A stretch of 64,000 nt of DNA from Rhizobacter sp. Root1221 (GCF_001425785.1 NZ_LMDI01000020.1:1-64000), one strand, 5' to 3'. Positions 8,948-17,299 are shown, counted from the first letter of the stretch. Notes: generated from the sequence alone by a model not told the origin. Numbers and translations: made by a program.

Positions 8948-9901
8948 TCACGCGCCGCCCTTGTCCGCCTGCCCCTCCTGCCGGGTCACCCACCAGGCCG
9001 AGGCCACGATCAGCAGGCCGCCGATCCAGCCTTGCAACGCCATCTGCTCACCCATCCAGAGCACGGCGATCAGTGCGCCCCACATCGGCTCGCTGCCCAT
9101 GAGCAGGGCCACGCGCGAGGGGCTGGTGCGCGATGCCGCGTAGTTCTGCACGAAGAATGCGAACAACGTGCACAGCAACACCAGGAAGGCCATGGCCAGC
9201 CAGAATGACATGCTGTGCGGCAGCGGTGGCCACGCAGTGCCGTGCGCGGCCACCATCAGCACCGTCGATCCCAGCGTCATCACGCCCATCTGCACCGCCG
9301 TCACCGTGAGCGCCGGCAGGCCGTGGCGTTGGCCATGGCGGCGTGTCATACACACCATGACCCCCCGCAGGAAGGCCGCGAGCACCATCAGGCCGTCGCC
9401 CCACGCCAGGCTGGCCGACCCGCCATGCTGGAACGCCAGCAGCCCGGCCCCCAACAGCGACAGCCCGGCCGCCGCCAGCACCGCGGCGCTCGGCCGGACC
9501 TTGAGCAACCACCACTCGCACAGCGGCGTGAAGGCCACGCAGAGGCTGATCAGGAACGCCGCGTTGGAGGCGGTGGTCAACGACACCCCGAAGGTCTCGC
9601 AGACGAAGATGGCCAGCAGGTTGATGCCCAGCACCGACGCCCCGGCCAGCGCCGCCGGCCACGACGCCACCGCGAGCCCACGCAGCGCGGGCAACAGGAT
9701 CAGGAAGGTCAGGCCGAAGCGCAACACCAGGAACTGCAGCACCGGCACCTCTCCTGTGGCCACCTTGGCGGCGCTGTAGCTGCCGCCCCAGATCACGGCC
9801 ACCAGCAGCAGCAGCCATTCGACCCGCCCGAGCCGCGGCCACGACCGCCCCCCTGTGCCGAGCGCTCCCTTCGGGCCCGCCGCGACGGAGGGCGTGTTCA
9901 T
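8948..9901 (-). CDS. EamA/DMT-family transporter, probable amino-acid or metabolite exporter
   Basis: 317 residues with ten predicted transmembrane helices in two EamA repeats (each about 140 residues). Family features include VIWGGSYSAAK at helix 1, the F-V-L-R-F-G-L-T segment, and a second-half SEPMWGALIAVLWMGEQ motif. Relatives such as RhtA export threonine, homoserine and hydroxy-amino acids. Its ATG overlaps the stop of the dioxygenase gene (ATGA, 9898-9901), making it the third gene of the PP-loop ligase / hydroxylase operon. The natural inference is export of that pathway's product. Confidence 0.85.
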   Translation of the reverse strand: MNTPSVAAGPKGALGTGGRSWPRLGRVEWLLLLVAVIWGGSYSAAKVATGEVPVLQFLVLRFGLTFLILLPALRGLAVASWPAALAGASVLGINLLAIFVCETFGVSLTTASNAAFLISLCVAFTPLCEWWLLKVRPSAAVLAAAGLSLLGAGLLAFQHGGSASLAWGDGLMVLAAFLRGVMVCMTRRHGQRHGLPALTVTAVQMGVMTLGSTVLMVAAHGTAWPPLPHSMSFWLAMAFLVLLCTLFAFFVQNYAASRTSPSRVALLMGSEPMWGALIAVLWMGEQMALQGWIGGLLIVASAWWVTRQEGQADKGGA

Positions 9902-10650
9902 GGCGCCACCTTGGTGAAGGCGATCACCAGGACGTCCCGGCACGCCTTCTGGCTGGGGTCGACCGGTGACACCGGCGACACCGAATGCATGCTGTGCGCG
10001 TCCTTGCCGATCAGGATGTCGAGCGGCCGTTGAAGCGTCTTCTGCCAGAGCACCTGCCGATCGTTGTCGGTGACGGTCGTCTCGCCACCCGTCACGTTGC
10101 GCCGCGAGATCATCAGGCTCACGATGTAGTCCACGCCATCCCGGTGAAGCCCTTCGGGGGTCGGGTTGCCCTTCTCGTCCTGATTCGCCAGGATCCGGTA
10201 CGGATGCAGGCGGATGTTCCAGTGCCGGGGGCGGCCCTCGCACTGGTCGTACAGGCTCGTGAGCCAGTCGAGCAGCCGGTTCAACACCGTGTGCGAGGCA
10301 AACGTGGGTTCCAGCGGGTCGAACATCCGTGCGATGTCGCCGTTCAGGCTGTTGATGTACTTGGGTTGCTCGTAGGGGCCATGTGGCAACTGCCGCCGGG
10401 CCGAGCCGGGCGGTGCATCGAAGGCGCCGTAGCGGCGGAACCGGTACGTGCCGCCGTCGCCCATGTGGCGGTCGAGCGTCAGGCGGGGCCAATGCGATGC
10501 AAAACCGCTGATGTCCTCCGGCGTCAGGGCCAGCATGTCGCCCAGCGCATTCCCCGGGACGAACAGGAACTGCTGGCTGTGCAGATGGCTCGCGAATCCT
10601 TCGATCAGTGCGGTTTCGACAGATCGGTCTTCGAGGGTATCGTGTGTCAT
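9898..10650 (-). CDS. 2OG-Fe(II) dioxygenase, PF10014-type free-amino-acid hydroxylase
   Basis: 250 residues. The facial triad and co-substrate residues are visible: His169-x-Asp171 in GLHRDGVDY, a distal His in HSMHSVSPV (about 222), and Arg238 in RDVLVIAF for 2-oxoglutarate. The overall pattern (IRLHPYRI, HRDGVDYIVSLMI, GGETTV) is that of the 2OG-Fe dioxygenase family that includes Bacillus thuringiensis L-isoleucine dioxygenase, whose members hydroxylate free L-amino acids. It is coupled by ATGA overlaps to the PP-loop ligase upstream and to the EamA exporter downstream. In the B. thuringiensis system the dioxygenase is, as I recall, also grouped with an RhtA-type exporter. The substrate amino acid cannot be read from the sequence. 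Confidence 0.82.
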   Translation of the reverse strand: MTHDTLEDRSVETALIEGFASHLHSQQFLFVPGNALGDMLALTPEDISGFASHWPRLTLDRHMGDGGTYRFRRYGAFDAPPGSARRQLPHGPYEQPKYINSLNGDIARMFDPLEPTFASHTVLNRLLDWLTSLYDQCEGRPRHWNIRLHPYRILANQDEKGNPTPEGLHRDGVDYIVSLMISRRNVTGGETTVTDNDRQVLWQKTLQRPLDILIGKDAHSMHSVSPVSPVDPSQKACRDVLVIAFTKVAP

Positions 10651-11864
10651 GCCGCCACCGCCTCTTCGCTGGCCGCGCGGGCGTTGCGGGCCGGCGGTGC
10701 GAATGCGTCCTGCACCAGGGCTTTCTCCCATGCGTCGCGGTCGGTGAGGTACAGGGGCTGATGCGCCTTGATCGAGCAGATGTCCATGGCACCCTGGCGC
10801 AGGCTGTAGCGGATGGTGCCCGTCACCTTCTCCGACGACATGCGGATGAAGGCGTCCGCACACTCCCGCAGCCGGCCGAACCAGCGGCCTTCGACGGCCT
10901 CGCGGGTCCACAGCAGTTCCAATGCCACCTTCTCGCGCAGCAGCTCCGCATCGAGCACGGCCGTCTCGATCTGCCGGTAGGCGTCCATCAGGATGGTGGC
11001 CGCAGGTGCTTCGCGCACTTCAAGGACCTTCTCTCCCCCTTCGAGGTGCTCGAGCCCGCTGTACCGGCCGATCTCGTAAGCGCCCACGGTGCTGTTGAGG
11101 TGGGCGATCATCGGCACCAGGTCCATGGGCTGCTGGTCGATGGCCACCGGGATCCCGGCACGGAAGTCGATCTGGATCTCGCGCGTCTCCAGGGGTGCTT
11201 CCGGCGCACGGGTCCACTCGAACAGCGAAGGCGGCACCCAGAACCCTTCAGGGTTGTCGATCGACCCCGATTCGAACTCGCGGCACCACAGGTTCGCGTC
11301 GCCGCTGATACCGCGGGCCTGGAAGCGCGAGAGGCCCAGCTGCCTGAGGACTTCGATCTTTTCGTCGCGCGTAAGGACCGAGCGTTCGTAGGGCGTTCCG
11401 TAGCAGCCCGAGTACCCCAACTGGCCGATGGCACCGTTGAGCCGGCGAAGGCTGTTCTGGGATTGGTTGGCCGTGTGCACGATGGCGTCACATCCGAGTT
11501 CGCGCGCGACCCGCACGGCCACCTGGGCCAGGATGGGGCGCGAGAGCGAGGAGCTCACCGGGTACATGCCGAGGTACCTGGCCTGCGCGCAGATGGCCGG
11601 TGCGACGGCTTCGCGCGCAAACATCTCACGGGCGTCCACGATGGTCAGGTGGGCCCCGAAGAAGTCGGCGATCTCGTGGAGGTCCTGGGTGCGGCAGCCT
11701 TCGCCCAGGTCGACCGACAGCGCCGTGATGCGCAGGTTTCGCTGCGAAAGCTCCTTGAGCACATAGCTGCTGTCGAGGCCGCCACTGAACAGCGTCAGCA
11801 CGTGGTCCACCTGGCCCTTCATGGCGTCGAGGTCTGCGAAGCTGCGAATCCTGCGTGTTGACAT
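10647..11864 (-). CDS. Divergent argininosuccinate-synthase-like PP-loop ligase
   Basis: 405 residues, full length for the ArgG family. The ATP-binding PP-loop SGGLDSS is at residues 27-33, and the C-terminal VTGTIRYSLRQG segment is also recognisable. The substrate-binding regions differ from housekeeping ArgG: where ArgG carries HGATGKGNDQVRFE, this protein has HTANQSQNSLRRLN (130-143), and the usual GRxDxVENR element reads GRYSGLEHLEGG. It therefore probably adenylates and condenses different substrates from citrulline and aspartate. No argH or other arginine gene is nearby. A strong Shine-Dalgarno (AGGAGGA) precedes the ATG. It is the first gene of a coupled operon with an amino-acid hydroxylase and an exporter. 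ATP-grasp or amidotransferase roles are excluded by fold motifs. Confidence 0.75.
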   Translation of the reverse strand: MSTRRIRSFADLDAMKGQVDHVLTLFSGGLDSSYVLKELSQRNLRITALSVDLGEGCRTQDLHEIADFFGAHLTIVDAREMFAREAVAPAICAQARYLGMYPVSSSLSRPILAQVAVRVARELGCDAIVHTANQSQNSLRRLNGAIGQLGYSGCYGTPYERSVLTRDEKIEVLRQLGLSRFQARGISGDANLWCREFESGSIDNPEGFWVPPSLFEWTRAPEAPLETREIQIDFRAGIPVAIDQQPMDLVPMIAHLNSTVGAYEIGRYSGLEHLEGGEKVLEVREAPAATILMDAYRQIETAVLDAELLREKVALELLWTREAVEGRWFGRLRECADAFIRMSSEKVTGTIRYSLRQGAMDICSIKAHQPLYLTDRDAWEKALVQDAFAPPARNARAASEEAVAA

Positions 11865-11891
11865 GCCGTTTCCTCCTGAATGTTATTTGGC

Positions 11892-11908
11892 AAACGGATT
11901 GTTCGTTT
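11892..11908. promoter_or_regulatory. Candidate LysR-type operator between ligase operon and LysR gene
   Basis: A 17-base dyad, AAACG-N7-CGTTT, lies in the 92-base divergent region between the ligase start (11864) and the LysR start (11957). Position and size fit a LysR-regulator binding site controlling both genes. A TTGACT at 11920-11925 could be a -35 element toward the LysR gene, but I see no matching -10. Confidence 0.4.
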
Positions 11909-11956
11909 CGCGGCTCGCATTGACTAGACTCGCCCGCAGAACAGGAGCTGTGCGCC

Positions 11957-12895
11957 GTGAGAACAGATGACTTCTTGGAGGTGATGCACGAACTGGTCGC
12001 GTTCGTGCGCGTGGCGGAGGCGGGCAGTTTCTCGGCTGCCGCGCGGCGGCATGGGCTGACACCCTCAGCCGTCAGCCGGCAGGTCGCGCGCCTGGAAAGC
12101 GCCATGGGCGTGTCGCTGTTGCAGCGCACCACCCGGCAGCTGCGCCTGACCGAAGCCGGCATGGCGGTGCTGGAGCGCGGACGCGTGATGGTGGCCGCGG
12201 CACAGTCCACCATGCGCGTGGCCGAGGGTCACGTGGGCAGCCCCAAGGGGTTGATCCGCGTCAGCGCACCCAAGGCGTTTGCCCGCCATGTGCTGCAGCG
12301 GCACTTGCTGACGTTCCTGCAACACTATCCCGACGTGGACGTGCACCTCCTGGTGGTCGACCGGCCGGTGGACCCGCTGCGCGAAGGTGTCGACCTCGTG
12401 ATCCGCCTCACCGACGACCCCCCGCAAGGCATGGTGGCGCGCGCGCTGATGCCCGTGCGCCAGCTGGTGCTGGCCAGCCCGGCCTACCTGGCCTCGCACG
12501 AGGCCATTCTCGCGCCCGAGGACCTGATGGCCCACAGTTGCCTGTCCATCGGCGAACAGGAGCGCGACAGCCGCTGGCGCTTCGTGCGGGGCGACGACGA
12601 GGTGGAACTCACCGTGGCCGGCCGCTACACCTTGAACCACAGCGAGATGCGCCTGGCGGCGGTCGAGGCCGGCCTGGGCGTGGGCTGCGTGCAGGATTTC
12701 GTGGCGCGGGATGCGCTGGCGGCGGGGCGGGTGGTGCGCCTGCTGCCCGAGTGGGCCTTCGACACCAACTACCAGGGGATGGCGTACCTGCTGTTTTCAG
12801 CGTCGCGGTACACCACGCCCAAGGTGCGGGCGCTGATCGATCATTTGGTGGGGGCGTTGACGCCGGGGGCGAGTGCGGCGCCTGCCCCTGAATGA
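11957..12895 (+). CDS. LysR-family transcriptional regulator
   Basis: 312 residues. The N-terminal winged helix-turn-helix is clear (FVRVAEAGSFSAAARRHGLTP, about residues 15-35, then SRQVARLE), followed by the periplasmic-binding-protein-like effector domain from about residue 95. The closest general type is the CrgA/AaeR-like group (LLQRTTRQLRLTEAG). Start: a GTG at 11957 with AGGAG 8 bases upstream is preferred over the in-frame ATG at 11984. It is transcribed divergently from the ligase-hydroxylase-exporter operon, so it is the likely regulator of that operon, presumably responding to a substrate or intermediate. Confidence 0.88.
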   Translation: MRTDDFLEVMHELVAFVRVAEAGSFSAAARRHGLTPSAVSRQVARLESAMGVSLLQRTTRQLRLTEAGMAVLERGRVMVAAAQSTMRVAEGHVGSPKGLIRVSAPKAFARHVLQRHLLTFLQHYPDVDVHLLVVDRPVDPLREGVDLVIRLTDDPPQGMVARALMPVRQLVLASPAYLASHEAILAPEDLMAHSCLSIGEQERDSRWRFVRGDDEVELTVAGRYTLNHSEMRLAAVEAGLGVGCVQDFVARDALAAGRVVRLLPEWAFDTNYQGMAYLLFSASRYTTPKVRALIDHLVGALTPGASAAPAPE

Positions 12896-13013
12896 AACTG
12901 GGATTCAACCTTCGGAGCCGGCATGACATCGCAGAGGTGGGCCGAACCCACCGCTGGCGAGATCGCCTGGCGCCACGTTCCAGACGACATCAACCCTCGC
13001 TCACCAGGGAGAC

Positions 13014-13898
13014 TCACGGCATCTCCATCGCCTGGGCCAGGTGCGCATAGACCGCAGCCACCCGCCGCAGATGCCGCGACTCGGGATGGGTCAGCAACCA
13101 AAGCTCCGTCTCGCAATCGGCCAGCGGCTCCGTCAGGCGAACGACATCGCTGCGGCCCTCGGCCAGGAACAACGGCACGATGCCCACGCCGAGCCCGAGC
13201 GCCACCAGTTCCAGCACCGACAGGATGCTGTTGACGCTGTAGCGCAGGTGCGCCTTGGGAAAGTGGCGCTTGCGCCAAACCACCGAAGGGTGTTCGGGCA
13301 ACGCATCGTCGGGCGCGATCCAGTCGGCCTGGCCGGCCTGGACATCGGCGAACTTGCGGGCGCTGCCCTTCTTGGCCGCATACAGCGCAACGCGGATCGG
13401 CCCCAGGTGCTTGCCCACCAGGTGCTGTGGCGGGCGCTTCGTGGCCCGCACGGCGATGTCAGCGTCACGCCGGGTCAGGCTGGCCAGTTCGTTGCCTGTG
13501 TGGAGCTCGTAGCCGAGCAGCGGATGAGCCTTCTGCAGGCTGCGCAGCGCGGGTGCGACCAGGCCGTGCAGCACGGTGTCGGTCGTCGTGATGCGTACCG
13601 TGCCGGAAATCTGTGCCGGCGCCGCCTCGATGGATGACCGCGCAGCCTCCAGCGCCACCTCCATCTGCTCGGCGTGCCCGGCCAGCTGGGTGGCCAGTTC
13701 CGTGGCGACATAGCCCGAGCGCGTTCGCTCGAACAACAGACGCCCCAGGCCGCGCTCGATGCGTTGCAGAGCGCGAAACACCGTGGAGGCATCCACGCCC
13801 AGCCGGTCTCCAGCCGCCGCCAGGCTCCCTCCGCGCAGCAGTGCGAGCGTCAACTCCAGGTCCGCGGATGTCATCTGGTATTGCGTTTTCGCAATCAT
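13014..13898 (-). CDS. LysR-family transcriptional regulator
   Basis: 294 residues with an N-terminal helix-turn-helix (LALLRGGSLAAAGDRLGVDA, then STVFRALQRIE) and a C-terminal effector-binding domain. Two starts are possible: ATG 13898, or ATG 13874 (MTSADLEL), the latter fitting the usual distance to the HTH better. It is divergent from the glutathione S-transferase gene starting at 14021, so it probably regulates that gene. Family knowledge supports DNA binding as a tetramer; the effector is unknown. Confidence 0.85.
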   Translation of the reverse strand: MIAKTQYQMTSADLELTLALLRGGSLAAAGDRLGVDASTVFRALQRIERGLGRLLFERTRSGYVATELATQLAGHAEQMEVALEAARSSIEAAPAQISGTVRITTTDTVLHGLVAPALRSLQKAHPLLGYELHTGNELASLTRRDADIAVRATKRPPQHLVGKHLGPIRVALYAAKKGSARKFADVQAGQADWIAPDDALPEHPSVVWRKRHFPKAHLRYSVNSILSVLELVALGLGVGIVPLFLAEGRSDVVRLTEPLADCETELWLLTHPESRHLRRVAAVYAHLAQAMEMP

Positions 13899-13976
13899 GG
13901 TTTGCCATTCGGCCTATTCCGATTTCGATACGGCAATCCTACAGTTCTGCATCCTCCACCCGTCGAGACACACACC

Positions 13977-14024
13977 ATGAAGCTCCGCTACCCTCCCGGC
14001 CCCTGTTCCCTGGCGGTCACGTGA
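13977..14024 (+). pseudogene. Remnant of a second gst gene: N-terminal 15 codons only
   Basis: The frame reads MKLRYPPGPCSLAVT and then stops. This closely resembles the start of a classical bacterial GST (consensus roughly MKLYYSPGACSLA), where the Cys is the beta-class active residue. The TGA overlaps the GTG start of the intact gst by three bases. Tandem gst genes appear to have been fused by deletion, leaving the old start as a 15-codon leader. It may now serve to couple translation to the gene behind it. Confidence 0.5.
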
Positions 14025-14695
14025 GCGCGCCGCTGGTACTGGTGTCACACGCGCTGTGCCCCTACGTACAGCGCGCCGCGATCGTCCTGGCCGAGAAGGG
14101 CGTGCCGTTCGAGCGCCTCGACATCGACCTGGCGGACAAGCCCGACTGGTTCAGGAAGATCTCGCCGTTGGCCAAGACCCCGGTGCTGCTGGTCGGCGAC
14201 GCGGCGATCTTCGAGTCCGCCGTGATCTGCGAGTACCTGGAGGACACGGCACTCCCGCACTTGCACCCGGCCAACGCGCTGCAGCGGGCGCAGCACCGGT
14301 CCTGGATGGAATTCGGCTCGGCACTGCTGAACTCGATCGGGGCGTTCTACACCGCGGACGAAACGGCACTGACCGCGCGCGCCGGCGAGATCCGCGCCCG
14401 CTTCCTTCACCTCGAAGCGGCGCTCGGCGAAGGCCCGTACTTCGCCGGCGAGTGCTTCAGCATCGTCGACGCCGCGTTCGGTCCTGCGTTCAGGTACTTC
14501 GACCTTTTCGATGCGATCGGCAACTTCGGCTTCTGGGATGGACTGCCGAAACTGCAGCATTGGCGCCACGCGCTGGCCAGGCGCCCTTCGGTGGCCGGCG
14601 CGGTGCGCCCGGACTACCCGGAACTGCTTGGCAAGTTCTTGTTGGCCCGCCACTCGGCGCTGTCGCGGCGCATGGCAACCATGTCGTCGGCCTGA
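14021..14695 (+). CDS. Glutathione S-transferase family protein
   Basis: 224 residues. The N-terminal thioredoxin fold carries a CPYVQR motif (Cys13), as in Cys-type (omega-like) GSTs, then SPLAKTPVLL with the cis-Pro and FESAVICEYLE, which binds the glutathione gamma-glutamyl group. An all-helical C-terminal domain follows. Such enzymes conjugate or reduce electrophiles with glutathione in the cytoplasm. The start is GTG at 14021, overlapping the TGA of a 15-codon gst-like leader; no in-frame ATG exists near this point. It is probably controlled by the divergent LysR gene at 13014-13898. Confidence 0.85.
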   Translation: MSAPLVLVSHALCPYVQRAAIVLAEKGVPFERLDIDLADKPDWFRKISPLAKTPVLLVGDAAIFESAVICEYLEDTALPHLHPANALQRAQHRSWMEFGSALLNSIGAFYTADETALTARAGEIRARFLHLEAALGEGPYFAGECFSIVDAAFGPAFRYFDLFDAIGNFGFWDGLPKLQHWRHALARRPSVAGAVRPDYPELLGKFLLARHSALSRRMATMSSA

Positions 14696-14809
14696 TCGAT
14701 CCGCGGCCCCACGCTGCCCGTCGGGACCGAAGATCGCTGCCGACCCGCGCTCCTCTTTCTTCGATTCGAACCATGGCATACGATGGTGTCCTGTCCACAG
14801 GACGACGCC

Positions 14810-15724
14810 ATGCCCGTTCGCATTGACGAAGAGATCACGTTTCGCAGGCTCGAGGTTCTGCTGGCATTCATGGAGACGGGCAGTCTTTCACGTGCTGCGG
14901 AGAAGCTCGAAACCAGTTCGGTCAGCGTGCACCGGGCCTTGCATTCCCTGGAAGCCGGACTTCGCTGCGCGCTGTTCCGGAACGAAGGCCGGAACCTGCA
15001 CCCGAACGACGCTGCGCACGCGCTCGCCGACGTGGCGCGAGAGGTGCTGGGCACGATGGCGGAGGGCATCCGTTCCACCCGCGAGGTGGCGGGCTATTCG
15101 GCCGACCGCATCCGCATCGGCTCGCTCTACTCCCTGACCCACCACACGATTCCGGCGCTGGTCATGGCCATGAAGGTGCGCAAGCCGGAGGTGCAGACTG
15201 AGCTCGTGCTGGGCTCCAATGCCGATCTGCTGCAGAAGCTGCGTGACGGAGGCGTCGATGCGGCGCTGATGGGAACACCCGAGGGGGCCCCCGACGTCGA
15301 ATCGGAACCCCTCTTCGTCGACGACATCTTCTTCGCCGCGCCGGCCGGCTCCCGCTACGCGGCGCTGGACCAGATCGATCTCTCCACCTGCGCCGACGAG
15401 TCGTTCGTCACCTTGAGCGAAGGCTTCGTCACGTACAGCGGATTCGTCGAATCGTTTCGGGTGGCCGGCTTCACGCCGAACGTCGTGATGAAGACCGGCG
15501 ACATCTTCTCGCTGATGAACCTGGTGAGCGGCGGCGTGGGCTGCACGCTGCTGCCGGGGCGCGTGCGAGGCGTGATGCCACAGGAGATCCAGTTCATTCC
15601 GCTGCAGCCGAAGTACCTGATGCGCCAGACGATCGGGCTCCACTTCCTGCGGTCCCGCGAGCGCGACCCGAACCTGCTGGCGCTGCTGACGGTGTGCCGG
15701 CTCGCACGCGCCAAGCTCGGCTGA
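14810..15724 (+). CDS. mdcR: Malonate utilisation LysR-type regulator MdcR
   Basis: 304 residues. It matches MdcR in the whole N-terminal pattern: EITFRRLEVLLAFMETGS, then SSVSVHRALHSLE as the recognition helix, GRNL, and RIGSLYSLT at the start of the effector domain. Also characteristic are the DDIFFAAPA, LSEGFVTYSGF and VGCTLLPGR segments. It activates mdc genes in response to malonate. The chosen ATG at 14810 has AGGA just upstream and gives the usual MdcR start (MPVRIDEEITFR); an upstream ATG at 14783 would add nine residues. Here mdcR lies upstream of, and in the same direction as, the operon it should control. Confidence 0.88.
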   Translation: MPVRIDEEITFRRLEVLLAFMETGSLSRAAEKLETSSVSVHRALHSLEAGLRCALFRNEGRNLHPNDAAHALADVAREVLGTMAEGIRSTREVAGYSADRIRIGSLYSLTHHTIPALVMAMKVRKPEVQTELVLGSNADLLQKLRDGGVDAALMGTPEGAPDVESEPLFVDDIFFAAPAGSRYAALDQIDLSTCADESFVTLSEGFVTYSGFVESFRVAGFTPNVVMKTGDIFSLMNLVSGGVGCTLLPGRVRGVMPQEIQFIPLQPKYLMRQTIGLHFLRSRERDPNLLALLTVCRLARAKLG

Positions 15725-15882
15725 CCGGGGCAGCCTGAACGTTCCGGGTTAACCCTCGATCGTTTCATCCGGCGTAAGGGTCGGGGCCATCGCCGCATTG
15801 ATCGCCCCGGGCCACGGGCGTACCTTCAGCACCCAGACGAACGGTGCCGTGGGTGCCGTACCAGCCCCTCCGGAGACGATCG

Positions 15883-17256
15883 ATGAGTGCTCACTGGATT
15901 TCAATCTGCGCGTTGGCCGGCATGTTCGTGCTCGCCACGGCACTGCCCGTCAACATGGGCGTCATCGCCTTCGTGGGCGCATTCCTGGTGGGCACCCTGG
16001 TGGCCGGCATGAACGCCAAGGTCATCATCGGCGGATTCCCGGCGGACCTGTTCCTCACGCTGGTAGGCATCACCTACTTGTTCGCGCTGGCCCAGAACAA
16101 CGGCACGATCGACTGGCTCGTCAAGCTCGCGGTGCGGGCGGTGCGCGGACGCATCGCCGCGATCCCGTGGATCATGTTCGGCATCGCCGCGCTGCTCACC
16201 GCGGTGGGTGCGGTGAGCCCCGCCGCGGTGGCCATCATCGCGCCGATCGCACTGGGCTTCGCGGCCAAGTACCGCATCAACCCCCTGCTGATGGGTTTGA
16301 TGGTCGTGCACGGTGCGCAGGGCGGAGGCTTCTCGCCCATCAGCATCTACGGTGGCATCACCAACAAGATCGTGGCCAAGGCGGGGCTGCCGCTCAGCGA
16401 GATGACCACCATGCTCGCGAGCCTCGGCGTCAACCTGTCGGTGTCGCTGCTCCTGTTTTTCCTGCTCGGCGGCATGAAGCTGGTGCGCCAGAAGGCCGAC
16501 GCCAGCGGCGCCCTGCCCGCCGTGCCGCGCGTGGCGCACGGCCAGGGCGGTGCCCAGGTCTATGGCGACGCCGAAGGGGAGGCCCTCACCGAGGAACGCC
16601 GCACCGCGTCGCCGGGCAACGACTCCCTGATGGACTCCGCCACCGACGCCCCTGTCGAGCAAGGTTCGCGGACCTACCAGTTCGCCACCGTGGCCGGCCT
16701 GCTGGCCCTGGCGGTGCTGACGCTGTTCTTCAAGCTCGACATCGGATTCGTCTCGATCACCATCGGCCTGCTGCTGACGCTGATGGCCCCCAACCTGCAG
16801 AAGCGTGCACTCGGGCAGGTGTCCTGGCCGGAGATCATGCTGATCGTCGGTGTCAGCACCTATGTGGGGGTGATGGACAAGATGGGCACCATCGACTTCG
16901 TCGGGCACAGCGTCGCGGGGCTGACCTCGCCTCTGGTTGCGGCCCTGTTGCTGTGCTTCGTCGGGGCCGTCGTGTCCGCATTCGCGTCCTCGACGGCGGT
17001 GCTGGGCTCCCTGATCCCGCTGGCGGTGCCGTTCCTCCAGGGTGACTCCGGCGTCGGTGCCATCGGCTTCATCGCCGCGATGGCCGTGTCGTCGACCATC
17101 GTGGATGTCAGCCCGTTCTCCACGAATGGCGCCCTGGTGCTGGCCAACGCCAAGGGCATCAGCCGCGACGTGTTCTTCCGGCAACTCATGCTGTACGGTG
17201 CCATCGTCACCGTGGTGGCGCCGGTGGTGGTGTGGCTGCTCTTCGTCGTGCTCTGA
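15883..17256 (+). CDS. MatC-type malonate/dicarboxylate carrier (SLC13-like permease)
   Basis: 457 residues with about eleven transmembrane helices in two halves, separated by a polar cytoplasmic loop of about 60 residues (about 205-265). The first 150 residues resemble the MatC N-terminal dicarboxylate-carrier domain (NMGVIAFVGAFLVG near the start, GFSPISIYGGITN around 160). The C-terminal half has VSSTIVDVSPFSTNGALVL. Rhizobial MatC imports malonate. The location between mdcR and mdcA makes malonate uptake the likely role, replacing the MdcLM or MdcF carriers of other mdc operons. GGAG lies upstream of the ATG at 15883. Confidence 0.82.
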   Translation: MSAHWISICALAGMFVLATALPVNMGVIAFVGAFLVGTLVAGMNAKVIIGGFPADLFLTLVGITYLFALAQNNGTIDWLVKLAVRAVRGRIAAIPWIMFGIAALLTAVGAVSPAAVAIIAPIALGFAAKYRINPLLMGLMVVHGAQGGGFSPISIYGGITNKIVAKAGLPLSEMTTMLASLGVNLSVSLLLFFLLGGMKLVRQKADASGALPAVPRVAHGQGGAQVYGDAEGEALTEERRTASPGNDSLMDSATDAPVEQGSRTYQFATVAGLLALAVLTLFFKLDIGFVSITIGLLLTLMAPNLQKRALGQVSWPEIMLIVGVSTYVGVMDKMGTIDFVGHSVAGLTSPLVAALLLCFVGAVVSAFASSTAVLGSLIPLAVPFLQGDSGVGAIGFIAAMAVSSTIVDVSPFSTNGALVLANAKGISRDVFFRQLMLYGAIVTVVAPVVVWLLFVVL

Positions 17257-17299
17257 AGTTCGTCTTCGACCGACCCCTCATCCAACTGATCGGACCGCC

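Noticed and set aside
10647..11864. Annotation as argG (arginine biosynthesis)
   Set aside because: Substrate-binding motifs differ and the operon partners are a hydroxylase and exporter; no arginine gene nearby.
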